Assembly (NCBI RefSeq): GCF_027595985.1
Contig: NC_073307.1
Location: 120,817,678-120,881,677 of the forward strand
DNA from: Sorex araneus
Taxonomy: Eukaryota > Chordata > Mammalia > Eulipotyphla > Soricidae
Length of the DNA: 64,000 nt
Reading direction: 5' to 3'
A model generated the notes under the pieces. The model worked only from the letters and a program-made list of their open reading frames with translations, did not search any database and was not told where the DNA came from. Positions 25,000-36,185 of this stretch are shown here, in pieces. The first letter of the stretch is position 1. Each line of letters begins with the position of its first letter. The position numbers and the translations under genes were made by a program.

Positions 25000-25185
25000 A
25001 AATATTTTTTATGCAAATATGTTCATTCGCTTATTATATTTCATTAGATATTGTGGTACTGTGATATACATAGTTCTACTGAGCAGAGTGTCAGGCATGC
25101 AATGTTTCAATGCAACCCAGTAGCAGTGCTGACTTCCCTGTGCTGATATCCCCAGGTATTTCCCCAACCTTCAGTTTGCTATTTT

Positions 25186-26820
25186 TTTTAATTAATTAAT
25201 TTTTTTAATTAGTGAATCACTGTCAGGGTACAGTTACAGATTTGTACATTTTCGTGCTCGTGTTTCCCTCATACAATATTGAAGAACCTATCCCTTCACC
25301 AGTGCCCGTTCTCCACCACAAATAAACCCAGCATCCCTCCCACCCACCAATCCCATCTCCCCACACCCCACCCTGCCTCTGTGGCAGGGTATTCCCTTTT
25401 GTTCTCTCTCTCCAGTTGGGTGTTGTAGTTTTCAATAGGGGTGTTGAGTGGCTATTGTGTTCAGTCCCTAGTCTACTTTCAACACTCATCACCCTTTCCT
25501 CCACTGTGGCCTCCAACCGCATTTTACTTGGTGTTCCCTTCTCTATCTGAGCTGCCTTTTCCCCAGATGTGAGACCAGCTTCCAAGCCATGGAGTCAACA
25601 TCCTGGTACTTATTTCTACTATTCTTGGGTGTTACTCTCCTACTCTGTTATTTTATATTCCACAGGTAAGTGCAATCTTTCCATGTCTGTTTCTCTCTTC
25701 TGACTCATTTCACTTAACATGATACTTTCCATGTTGATCCACTTATATGAAAAGTTCATGACTTCATTTTTTCTAAAAGCTGCATATATTCCATTGTATA
25801 GATGTACCAAAGTTTTTTTAATCAGTTACCTGTTCTCAGGTACTCGGGTTTTTTCCAGATTCTGGCTATTGTAAACAGTGCTGCGATGAACATATGAGTG
25901 CAGATGTCATTTCGACTATACTTTTTTGCTTCTCTGGGATATTTTCCCAGCAGTGGTATTGCTGGGTCAAACGGGAGCTCAATTTCTAATTTTTTGAGAA
26001 GCGTTCATATTGTTTTCCAAAAGGGCTGAACCAGTCTGCATTCACACCAGCAGTGTAAAAGGGTCCATTTCTCCCCACATCCTTGTGCTTTTTTCTTTTG
26101 GATGTGTGCCAGTCTCTGTAGTGTGAGGTGGTATCTCATGGTTGTTTTGATCTGCATCTCTCTGATGATTAGTGATGTAGAGCAATTTTTCTTGTGCCTT
26201 TTGGCCATTGGTATCTCTTCCTTGGGAAAATTTCTCTTCATTTCTTCGCCCCATTTTCTGATGGGGTTGGATGTTTTCTTCTTATAGAGTTCACCAGTGT
26301 CTTATATACCCTTGATATCAACGCCTTATCAGATGGGTATTGGGTGAATATTCTTTCCCATTCTGTAGATTGTCTTTGTATTCTGGTCACTGTATCTTTT
26401 GCGGTGCAGAAGCTTTCTAGTTTAATGTAGTCCCATTTGTTTATCTCTGTTTCCACTTGGTTGGCCAGTTGCATGTCATTTTTGAAGATACCTTTATCTT
26501 CAATATCATGGAGGGTTTTGCCGACCTTAAATATCGTTATATCTTCTTATTGACTTATAAAAGTTCCATATATATTTCTTTGGTTAAGCTGATTCTGAGG
26601 TACTTGATTTTCTGGGGCATGATTGTGAATGGGATACCCATCAGATAAGGGGTTGATATCAAGGGATCGCTTTGAATCTGTATAATGTTTGGGGGGGTAT
26701 TGCCATTTTGACAATGTAGATTCTCCCTACCCATGAGCAGGGTATATGTTTCCATTTCCTCATGTCCTCTTTTTATTTCATGGAGTAGTGGTTTATAGTT
26801 TTCTTTGTAGAGGTCTTTTA
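25186..26820 (-). mobile_element. Second, scrambled L1 3' part
   Basis: Repeats the 3' UTR and ORF2 C-terminal region present again at 27249-29200. Normal order holds from 25186 to about 26526. After that come a 50-base foreign piece (26527-26576), an ORF2 piece, a 32-base inverted L1 piece (26634-26665) and another ORF2 piece ending near 26820. Confidence 0.75.
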
Positions 26821-27248
26821 TTTAAGAAATTAGAAAAACATATTTAAATAAATTTCTGGGATAGTTCAGAACTTTTTTAATAGGTAGACTAAATTTTTAA
26901 TAGGTAGACTAAATTTTCCAAACTGACTTCCAAATTACCAATTTATACACCCACGAAAGACTGCATGATAAGATATTTCTGCATCCTCATCAGCTTTAGT
27001 ATTTTCCTTGTCTAAAATTAACCATTTTGAAATATATTTATATACCAGTATTTCATTGAGGCTTTAATTGATATTTCCTGTATGACTCATGATGTTGAGC
27101 AAATTTAAGCACGCTTATTTGAATATTTATTCAAATATGTTTTTCTAATTTCTTAAATATCGTTATATCTTCTTATTGGCTTATAAAAGTTCCATATATA
27201 TTGAATATAAATTCTTAGTGAAGTATATATATGGCAACTATATGTTTT
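26821..27248. other. Old-L1-like filler between two L1 3' ends
   Basis: A/T-rich old LINE sequence that differs from the old L1 flanking the whole insertion at 25020-25170. Contains a 20-base tandem duplication (from 26875) and one arm of an inverted repeat (27128-27158). Confidence 0.55.
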
Positions 27249-27790
27249 TTTAATAAATTTATTTATTTTTAATTAATGAATCACCATAAGGGTACAGTTA
27301 CGGATTTATACACATCTGTGCTTATGCTTCCCCCATACAAAGTTCAGGAACCCATCCCTTCACCAGTGCCCATACTCCACCACCAGTAAACCCAGCATCC
27401 CTCCCATCCTCCCCAATCCCATCTCCCCCCACCCCACCGTGTCACTGTGGCAGGGCATTCCCTTCTGTTCTCTCCCTCTAATTAGCTATTGTGGTTTGCA
27501 ATAAAGGTGTTTAGTGGCCACTGTGCTCAGTCTCTAGCCCTCATTCAGCCCGCAACACCCTTCTCCCACATGGCCTTCGACTACATTATAGTTGGTGATC
27601 CCTTCTCTGAGCTGCCCTTTCCCCAGAATGTGAGGCCAGCCTCCTAGCCATGGAGTCAACCTCCTGGTAGCTGTTTCTACAATTCTTGGGTGTTATTCAC
27701 CCACTCTGTTATTCTATATGTCATAGATGAGTGCAATCTTTCTATGTCTGTCTCTCTCTTTCTGACTCATTTCACTTAGCATGAAACTTT

Positions 27791-30700
27791 TCATGCCGAT
27801 CCACTTAAATAAAAAATTTGTGACCTCCTTTTTTCTAACAGCTGCATAGTATTCCATTGTATAGATGTACCAAGTTTCCTCAACCAGTCATCCGTTCTAG
27901 GGCATTCGGGTTTTTTCCAGATTCTGGCTATTGTAAACAGTGCTGTGATGAACATACATGTGCAGATGCCATTTCGATTATACTTTTTTGCCTCTCTGGG
28001 ATATATTCCCAGCAGTGGTATTGCTGGGTCAAATAGGAGCTCAATTTCTAATTTTTTGAGAATCGTCCATATTGTTTTCCAGAAGGGCTGAACCAGTCGG
28101 CATTCCCACCAGCAGTGTAGAAGGGTCCCTTTCTCGCCACATCCTCTCCAACAGCGGGTGCTTTTGTTCTTTTGGATGTGTGCTAGTCTCTGTGGTGTGA
28201 GGTGGTATCTTGTGGTTGTTTTGATCTGCATCTCTCTGATGATTAGTGATGTAGAGCACTTTTTCATGTGCCTTTTGGACATTCGTATTTCTTCTTTGGT
28301 AAAGTTTCTGTTCATTTCTTCGCCCCATTTTTTGATGGGGTTGGATGTTTTCTTCTTGTAGAGTTCAACCAGTGCTTTATATACCATTGATATCAACCCC
28401 TTATCTGATGGGTATTGTGTAAATATCCTTTCCCATTCTGTGGATAGTCTTTGGATTCTGGTCACTGTATCTTTTGCGGTGCAGAAGCTTTTTAGTTTAA
28501 TGTAGTCCCATTTGTTGATCTCTGTTTTTACTAGATTTCTTAGTTCTGTGTCACCTTTGAAGATACCTTTATCTTCAATATCGTGGAGGGTTTTGCCGAC
28601 CTTGTCTTCAATGTACCTTATGGTTTGTGGTCTAATGTTGAGGTCTTTAATCCATTTTGATCTGACTTTTGTGCATGGTGTCAGGTCAAGGTCTACACCC
28701 ATTTTTTTGCATGTGGTTGTCCAGTTGTGCCAGCACCATTTGTTAAAGAGGCTTTCCTTGCTCCACTTCACATCTCTTGCTCCCTTATCAAAGATTAGAT
28801 GATCATACATTTGGGGTTGTGTGTAAGGGTATTCCACCCTGTTCCATTGGTCTTAGGCTCTACCTTTGTTCCAGTACCATGCTGTTTTAATTGTTACTGC
28901 TTTGTAGTAAAGATTGAGGTTGGGGAGGGTAATGCCTCCCATCGTCTTTTTCCCAAGCTATCCTTGGACGTTTGTTGTTCCATATGAATTTTAAGATTGC
29001 TTGATCCATTTCTTTGAAGAATGTCATGAGTATACTTATAGGGATCGCGCTGAATCTGTATAATGCTTTGGGGAGTATTGCCATTTTGACAACATTGATT
29101 CTCCCTATCCACGAGCAGGGTATATGTTTCCATTTCCTCATGTCCTCTTTGATTTCATGGAGTAGCATTTTGTAGTTTTCTTTGTAGAGGTCTTTTACTT
29201 CCTTGGTTAAGCTGATTCCGAGGTACTTGATTTTCTGGGGCACGGTTCTGATTGGGATTGCTTTTTTTATGTCCCTTTCCTCTGCCTCATTGTTTGCATA
29301 TATGAAGGCCATGGATTTTTGGGTATTGATTTTGTAGCCTGCAACTTTACTGGATAAGTCTATTGTTTCTAAGAGTTTCTTAGTAGAGGTTTTAGGCTTC
29401 TCTAGATATAGTATCATGTCGTCTGCAAATAGTGAGAGTTTGATTTCTTCCCTTCCGATCTGGATGCCCTTAATCTCTTTTTCTTGTCTAATAGCTATCG
29501 CAAGTACTTCCAGTACTATATTGAAGAGGAGTGGTGAGAGTGGGCATCCTTGTCTTGTGCCCGATCTCAGAGGAAAGGCCTTTAGTTTTTCCCCGTTGAG
29601 GATAATGCTTGCCGTAGGCTTGTGATAGATGGCTTCGATTATCTTGAGGAAAGTTCCTCCAAACCCCATTTTGGCGAGGGTTTTCATCATGAAAGGATGT
29701 TGGATCTTGTCAAATGCTTTCTCTGCATCTATTGATATGATCATATGGTTTTTATCTTTGCTTTTATTGATATGATGGATTATGTTGATTGATTTCCGAA
29801 TGTTAAACCATCCTTGCATCCCCGGGATGAATCCCACTTGGTCGTGATGTATGATCTTTTTGATGAGTTGTTGGATCCTATTTGCCAGTATTTTGTTGAG
29901 GATCTTCGCATCGGTGTTCATCAGGGAAATTGGTCTGTAATTTTCTTTCTTAGTGGTGTCTTTGTTTGCTTTTGGTATTAGGGAGATGTGTGCTTCATAG
30001 AAACTGTTTGGGAGATTTCCTGTTTTTTCAATTTCCTGGAAAAGTTTGAGGAAAACAGGTAGCAGGTCTTCTTTAAATGTTTGGAAGAATTCGCCGGTGA
30101 AACCATCTGGGCCTGGGCTTCTGTTTTTGGGGAGGTTTTTGATCACACTTTCAATTTCCTTAACATTGATGGGTCTATTCAGGTATTCCAAGTCTTCTTT
30201 GTTCAGTCTTGGGAGATTGTAGGAATCGAGGAATCCATCCATTTATTTTAGGTTCTCCTGTTTTGTGGCATATAGACTTTCGAAGTAGTCTCTAATGATC
30301 TTTTGAATCTCACTGGTTTCTGTTATGATGTCCCCCTTTTCATTTCTGATTCGATTTATTAGGGTTCTTTCTCTTTCTTTCTTTGTGAGTCTTGCTGGCG
30401 GTTTATCAATCTTGTTTATTTTCTCGAAGAACCAGCTCTTTGTTTCATTGATCTTTCGGATTGTCTTTTTGGTTTCCATGTCATTAATTTCTGCTCGAAT
30501 TTTTATTATTTCTTTCCTTCGATCTGGTTTGGGTTCCTTTTTCTGGTCCTTTTCTAAGGTCTTGAGTCGTGAAGTCAGGCTGTCTATGTGGGCCCTTTCT
30601 TCCTTCCTGAGGAATGCTTGGAGAGCTATAAATTTTCCCCTTAACACAGCTTTAGCTGCGTCCCATAGGTTTTGGCAGCTCGTGTCTTCATTCTCATTTG

Positions 30701-31555
30701 TTTCTAAGTATTTTTGATTTATTCCTTGATTTCCTTCCTGACCCACTCATTGTTCAACATTGAATTGTTTAATTTCCAAGTGTTTGACTTGATTCTCCGT
30801 GTCAGTGAGTGGTTAGCTTCTATCTTCAGCGCATCATGGTCTGAAAAGATGGTTGATACAATTTCTATTTTTCCGATTCTATTGAGGTATGTTCTGGGGC
30901 CCAGTACATGGTCTATTTTAGAAAATGTTCCGTGTGCACTGGAAAAGAATGTGTATTCTTTCTTTTGGGGGTGTAAGGCCCTGTATAGGTCTATTAGGCC
31001 TCTCTCTTCCATTTCTTCTTTCAGAGTCAGTGTTTCCTTGTTGAGTTTTGTTCTTGTCGATCTATCTAGAGGTGATAAGGCCATATTGAAGTCTCCGACT
31101 ACTATTGTGCTGTTAGTGATGTCCTCTTTGAAGTCTGCTAGGAGTTGTTTTAAATATTTAGCTGGTCGCTCATTAGGTGCATATATGTTTAAGAGTGTGA
31201 TTTCTTCCTGTTGTACATATCCCTTGATAAACAGAAAATGACCTTTGCTGTCCCTTTTGATCTTTTTCAACCTGAAATCTATGTTGTCGGATATTAGGAT
31301 GGCCATTCCAGCTTTTTTAAGGGGGTTGTTTGCTTGGAGGATTGTTTTCCATCCTTTGACTTTGAGTCTATGTTTACTCTGTTTGTTCAGGTGTGTTTCT
31401 TGCAGGCAGCAGAATGATGGGTTTAATTTCTGGATCCATTTTGCCACTCTGTGTCTCTTTATGGGTGCATTTAGGCCGTTGACATTGAGAGAGATTATTG
31501 TGATAGGATTTTGTGTTATATTTCTGTGGTATTTGTTGTTTTTATGTGGCTCCAC
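27791..31555 (-). pseudogene. L1 ORF2 (endonuclease-reverse transcriptase), broken
   Basis: L1 ORF2p nicks target DNA and reverse-transcribes L1 RNA in nuclear RNPs. N-terminal AP-endonuclease domain at 30719-31555 (SLNVNGLNAP, CCLQETH, VVGDFN, SDHDALK). The reverse-transcriptase part at 28887-30242 has [19 protein letters not shown] and the catalytic FADD. The C-terminal part with its Cys/His-rich segment ([17 protein letters not shown]) is at 27791-28837. Lesions seen: a frameshift near 30720; an in-frame TAA at 30243-30245; a 10-base deletion near 28962 relative to the copy at 42850; and an in-frame TAA at 28853-28855. The frame opens at GTG, only 6 bases after the ORF1 stop. Not functional as read. 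Confidence 0.88.
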
Positions 31556-31561
31556 CTTGTC

Positions 31562-32512
31562 TTACAGTAGCCCCTTTAGACCTTCTTTCAAGTTTGGTTT
31601 TGAGTCTATGAAGGACCTGAGCTGTTGTTTATCCGAGAAGTAGTGTATGGTTCCTTCGAGTTTGAGTGAGAGTTTAGCCGGATAAAGTATTCTTGGTGAG
31701 GCATTCATTTTGTTGAGTCTTTTCACTATATCCCACCATTGTCTTCGGGCTCGGAGGGTTTCCTCTGACAGGTCTGCTGTAAATCTGAGGGGTGCTCCTT
31801 TGTATGTAATTTCCTTCTTTGACCTTGCTGCTTGCAGAATTGTGTCTCTATCCATAGCATCCGTCATTCTGACTATGATATGCCTTGGAGTCTTTTTATT
31901 CGGGTCTCTTTTTGCTGGTACTCTTCGGACTCCTTGTATCTGGATGCCTGCCTTCTCCAGCTCTGGGAATTTCTTAGCAATGATGTCTTTGACTGTGTTT
32001 TTTTCATTGGGGTTACTTCCCTGTGGTTCTGGTACTCCAGTGATTCTTATGTTGTTTCTCTTGAAGTCATCCCCCAGGGCTCTGATTCGCTCTATAGCCA
32101 TTTTGAGGTCTTTGGCCATGATTTGTTGTTGTCTATAAGCTTTCTGCAGCTCATCTTCCAGTTCGCTGATTCTTTCTTCAGCTGTAGTCATTCTACTGTT
32201 GAGGGCATCTAGAGAGATTTTTAATTCGTCTACCGATTCCTTTATTTGTGTGACTTCCATTCGTAGGTTTGAGATTTCTGTTCTCATTTCTTCCTGTATT
32301 TTCTTGGTGGACCGTTCCAGTGCTTCATTCATCTCCTCCCTTAGTTTATTGGATGTCTGTTCCATGGTTGCTTGGAGTAGGTCGACTCTCTTACAGATCT
32401 CCTCTCTGAATTGTTTATCTGAGAGGTCGTAGATGTGAGTACCCCCCATTGATGTTTCTGGAATTTTTTCTTCTCCCTCTCTTGGTGGAGGGGATTTTCG
32501 CTGCTTCCTCAT
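31562..32512 (-). CDS. L1 ORF1 protein (RNA-binding chaperone), intact
   Basis: Intact 316-codon ORF1. L1 ORF1p trimerises, coats L1 RNA in cytoplasmic granules and is needed for retrotransposition. Visible parts: a basic N-terminus (RKQRKSPPP); a long heptad-rich coiled coil at about residues 28-150; an RRM-like region starting NNIRITGVPE (153-162) and including RHIIVRMTDAMDRDTIL (210-226); and a C-terminal domain with RILYPAKLSLKLEG (274-287). Length is near the usual 300-370. The start is the first ATG after the 5' UTR. ORF2 follows 6 bases after the stop but is broken, so the protein could be made without an active partner in cis. Confidence 0.9.
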   Translation of the reverse strand: MRKQRKSPPPREGEEKIPETSMGGTHIYDLSDKQFREEICKRVDLLQATMEQTSNKLREEMNEALERSTKKIQEEMRTEISNLRMEVTQIKESVDELKISLDALNSRMTTAEERISELEDELQKAYRQQQIMAKDLKMAIERIRALGDDFKRNNIRITGVPEPQGSNPNEKNTVKDIIAKKFPELEKAGIQIQGVRRVPAKRDPNKKTPRHIIVRMTDAMDRDTILQAARSKKEITYKGAPLRFTADLSEETLRARRQWWDIVKRLNKMNASPRILYPAKLSLKLEGTIHYFSDKQQLRSFIDSKPNLKEGLKGLL

Positions 32513-32805
32513 ATTGTTACGGAAGTATAGAGTTGGAGCTTTGTAGTTATTTATTCCTTTTTCTTCTTGTGGAAAGAAGGTTTTCTGATCATGCTAAACT
32601 TCCCTTATTAACTGACAGCGTTTATAGTGTCAGACTAAGCTAATGGCTATTTTGCGTGTTTGAGATCGCAAAAGTGAATTTTCAAAAAAATACAAGTACC
32701 GATTGAGCTGAGGTAACAAAGAATAACTGCGGCCGCTCTGAGAGGAGACCACGCCCACTTTTAGACCACGCCCACTAAGATACGGGACACGCCCCCAGTG
32801 TCTTC
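32513..32805 (-). promoter_or_regulatory. L1 5' UTR, non-repetitive part
   Basis: Between the ORF1 start and the monomers. Its distal part becomes GC-rich and holds paired CCACGCCCACT blocks (32749-32776 on the plus strand), which resemble GC/CACC-type factor sites. Confidence 0.6.
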
Positions 32806-33162
32806 CTGCGAGGGCGGGCCGCAGTCAGGGGGCCAGGTCAGGAGCTGGGGCACGGAGGACACGGGCTGGGGCGGCTGCAGGGTCTCAGGGAGTCCAGGTG
32901 GCGGGAAGCGGGTCGGGAGGGCGTGGCCGAGGGTCTGGGAGGGTACCTGCGAGGGCGGGCCGCAGTTAGGGGGCCAGGTCAGGAGCTGGGGCACTGAGGA
33001 CACGGGCTGGGGCGCCTGCAGGGTCTCAGGGAGTCCAGGTGGCGGGAAGCGGGTCGGGAGGGCGTGGCCGAGGGTCTGAGAGGGTACCTTCGAGGGCGGG
33101 CCGTAGTTAGGGGGCCAGGTCAGGAGCCGGGGCGTGGAGGACACGGGCTGGGGCGGCTGGAG
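32806..33162 (-). repeat. L1 5' UTR monomers (141-bp tandem repeat)
   Basis: Two full monomers (32806-32946 and 32947-33087) and a partial third (33088-33162) at an exact 141-base spacing, very GC-rich. They share GAGGGCGGGCCG, GGGGCCAGGTCAGGAGC and GGCGGGAAGCGGGTCGG blocks. Placed 5' of ORF1 on the minus strand, like the promoter monomers of mouse L1. The third stops at the target duplication. Confidence 0.88.
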
Positions 33163-33645
33163 TCAGTTTGCTATTTTGATGGACACATTTCTAAATTTGA
33201 TTGTTGAAGTTTCGATTTCATACTTACTGTTAGGAGAAACATTCATGCTGTTTTCCATAGGGTAGAACTTGTTCAATGATCCATGGATGAGAATTCATTT
33301 TTCAATGAATCCCCAACCACTGTCTACCTCCTTTAAAGAAGCACTTGTGTAGTTTTCTTCAGATGTTTGGATAGAGCGTTTGGATTATTTTCTGTTGTTA
33401 ATCTGTGTGCTTTATATATCTAAAATAAGAAACTTTATCTGATGTTGTTGAATGCACACTTTTTTTTCCTGTTAATTTTGTGTCTACTAGTTTTAACCAA
33501 TGTTTCCTTAGCTGTATAGAAATCTTTTAGTATGATGAGGCCCCATAGGTGTATTTTCGTTTCTGTTGTTTTGAGTTCTTGATCCATAAGAAATCGGGTT
33601 TGGCACAAGAGAGCAAAATATGGAAAACAGGAAGTCAGAGCACTG
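33163..33645 (-). mobile_element. Old L1, continuation beyond the young L1
   Basis: Resumes the old L1 split by the insertion (TTTGCTATTTTGATGGACAC), parallel to 3770-4340 and 5450-5760 in unit 1. No frame survives. Confidence 0.6.
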
Positions 33646-33658
33646 ACACCATATAGTA

Positions 33659-33894
33659 TCACTGTAGCACTGTCAACATCGATTTGCTCAAGTGAGCACC
33701 AGCAAAGTCTTCACTGTGAGACTTGTTACTCTTTTGGGCATATTGAATACACCATAGGTAGCTTGCTAGGCTCTGCTGTGTGGGCGGGATGCTCTTGGTA
33801 GCTTGCCAGGCTATCCAAGGGGGATGGAAGAATCGAACCTGGTTGGCCGTGTGCAAGACAAATGCCCTACTCGCTGTGCTATTGCTTCTTCCCA
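33659..33894 (-). mobile_element. tRNA-derived SINE with RTE-type tail
   Basis: Complete minus-strand copy with target duplication ACACCATATAGTA at 33646-33658 and 33895-33907. Confidence 0.9.
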
Positions 33895-34254
33895 ACACCA
33901 TATAGTAGATGTAACAAACATATAGAACCACCCTTCTAGAAAAGACATTTGAAATTACTCCTAGAGTTCCATATGCCACTTCTTTCATATTAACTTGATT
34001 TCCCTTTTGGTTGTTCATCTGTGAGAAATACAAACATGTCCTAAAAACACTCAAAGACATATATTAGTAGCAAATTTATTCTGTGTGAACACTAGAGAAA
34101 AATAGACTATTTACCTAAATACACAGAACACAAAAGTAAATAGTGACTCAATTTTATAATGAAATACTATTCAGCTTTACAAACTGAAAAATGCCAGATA
34201 TCTGAAATTGCAGTGACAAAATTTCTGAAAATTATGACTACATTGTGATTGAAT

Positions 34255-36040
34255 TTGGACAAATGAGTATTTCCTGACATCTCCAGAGTCTCCTGAGGAG
34301 GGCTGCCTTGACTTCAATTCTCATCAGGAACATCCCGCAAAGTCCTCTGAAGAATTAATTTGTGTCTTCTTCTTTGCTGCCTTTTCTGCTGCCTATAGAG
34401 CAAACAAAGAAGTAAATAATGGAATTAGCACAGTTTTTGACACAAGTTAATATCTTTGTAACTAAAAAAGATTTTAAAGTGTACATCACTTGTCATCCCA
34501 TAGATCCTCGATTTGCTCGAGCGGGTGCCAATAATATCTCCATTTGTCCCTGTTGAGTGCTAGTGTAGCCCAATGATATCTGCTTGCTCCAGGAACAGAA
34601 AGAGCCTCAAATCGTTCATTCAGGGTTTTGATGAAGAAGTCTGACCATCTCGTTGGTAGGCAGCCACGTGGTCTTGTGAGGTCCTATGGAATCCAGTCTG
34701 TAACAGCTCTTGTCCAGCAGTCATCTCTGAATCGCTTTACGTGTCTGGCCCATCTGATATTCAACACCTTGGCAAACGAGACAGCATTCCTGATTCTTGA
34801 CTGTCGATGGAGGTTGGAACTCCAGATTCCTTCTCTCACTTGAGTGAAACATGATACTCCTAGTGTAGCTTTTTCAATTCCTCTTTGGGATACCCAAATA
34901 TCGTTCTTATTCTGTTTTCGTAGGGCCCAGGTGTCTGAAGCGTATGTCAGTGCAGGAAGAACTGTGGAGTCAAAATGATGTGCCTGGAGCCGGAGGTTCT
35001 TTGTCCTCTTAACCACTTCTTCAATGCTCTTGAAGATGTTCCACACTGCTCTCTTACTCCTGCGCACTTCTGGCGCCAGGTCATTCCTTATGTTGAGTTC
35101 TTGACCCAGGTACACATAGCTGCTGCATTTGGAGATGTTTGTCCCATTGAGAGCAAATGAGAGGTCAGTTCCATTATTCATGAACGAACATCAGAAACGA
35201 ATGGCATTTCTTTTTTTATGAACATCCTTTTGCTGATATTCAGCTGCAGTCCGACCTTTCCACACTTGCAGTTGAAGTCGGCAACATTTGTGCCGCTTGG
35301 CTAATGTTTGGTCTTATGAGAACGATGTCATCAGCAAAGCAGAGGTGCTGTACTTGCCGACTGTATATCTTCACTCCCATTCTTTCCCATTCCATTTGTC
35401 ACATGACATTCTTGAGGGTGGCACTGAAGAGTTTCGGTGAAATGGTATCACCCTGCCGAACCTCGCTCTATGTCAATGATCAGTTCCTTGTAGAATATTC
35501 CATGCTTCTCTATTCCTCATGCACAGTCCAGGTGCCAGGAGAAATTAATTAACTTCCACAGATGTATATTAGGTTCTCCAAATACAAAGCCACTGAATTC
35601 CATTCTCAGAGTGCTAAGATCAGGGACAGGGATGAGAGCAAGGTTCACATGGCAGACGCCATGTGTTTTGAGTGGTGGCAGTGATACCAGATGGGCTGTA
35701 GGACAGACAGGCAGTGCTCAGTGCTAATGGCAGTGAGAATGCTTAGGCCTGCAACATAGGGAAAGATTCAACATTATGAAGAAAAATTCGGAAATGGAGA
35801 TGAAGTATAATTTGAAATTTCTCACAAAGCATTTTATGGAGTACAACATCTGGATATATAGACAGACAAAATCAATTCCTGCCAAGTGGAGGATGTAGAC
35901 TGAGAAAGCATTTATCTGCATGTAAAAACCCAGGAGCCAGAGCACCACAGCATTTCCTGCCAGCCCCACCAGGGAAGTGATAAATATCAGAAGGTCTGTT
36001 ATGAAGAAGTCCATATGCATGTCACATGTTCTATCAAAGT
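34255..36040 (-). pseudogene. MRGPR pseudogene, unit 3 copy, split by RTE
   Basis: 5' portion (about 35545-36020, minus) keeps TM1 and TM2 sequence close to the unit 1 receptor ([29 protein letters not shown]), then runs through a TM3/ICL2-like region with disrupted frame. 3' portion (34255-34455) keeps the TM7/C-tail end, including the inverted equivalent of the unit 1 stop region. TM5-TM6 are lost where an RTE fragment (34482-35500) was inserted. The N-terminal codons, splice acceptor and first exon edge are replaced by a ~130-base unrelated piece (36055-36185). No receptor can be made. Confidence 0.85.
34482..35500 (-). mobile_element. RTE LINE 3' fragment inside the MRGPR pseudogene
   Basis: Minus-strand RTE: 3' tail (ACATCACTTGTCATCCC side at 34482), C-terminal region (34684-35181 open), and the reverse-transcriptase FADD region near 35310-35340 on the complement. 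Truncated at its 5' end near 35500. Confidence 0.85.
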
Positions 36041-36054
36041 CTATCCAGTCACTT

Positions 36055-36185
36055 TATTTTAATTTATTATTTGGTTCTTTAATTTGTTAAAACTTTATTG
36101 TATCATCATGCGATACAGATATAAATCTTCATGCCTTCTCCCCCAGCTCATGAGGCAGTCTGCATTGGAGCAATATTCCTAGTTC
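36055..36185. other. Unidentified insertion replacing the pseudogene 5' end
   Basis: About 130 bases, T/A-rich then ending CATTGGAGCAATATTCCTAG, lie where unit 1 has the receptor start and acceptor. Sequence rejoins unit 1 homology near 36195 (equivalent to 7405). Family unknown. Confidence 0.45.

Larger units (their letters stand above)
25186..33162 (-). mobile_element. L1 LINE insertion with 5' monomers, internally rearranged
   Basis: One L1 insertion on the minus strand by its target duplication: TCAGTTTGCTATTTT at 25171-25185 (3' side) and 33163-33177 (5' side), splitting an old L1 whose empty form is in unit 1 near 3760. From 5' to 3' it has GC-rich monomers, 5' UTR, intact ORF1 (31562-32512), broken ORF2 (27791-31555) and a 3' UTR with a G-rich strand (27400-27445). 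At 7977 bases it exceeds a usual L1 because a second, scrambled L1 3' part (25186-26820) and old-L1 filler (26821-27248) lie 3' of the first 3' end. Confidence 0.8.

Noticed and set aside
30714-31241. 175-codon plus-strand frame opposite L1 ORF2
   Set aside because: Antisense shadow of the endonuclease region.
32761-33144. 127-codon proline-rich frame in the GC-rich region
   Set aside because: Repeats exactly with the 141-base L1 monomers (141 is divisible by 3), so it is a periodic accident.
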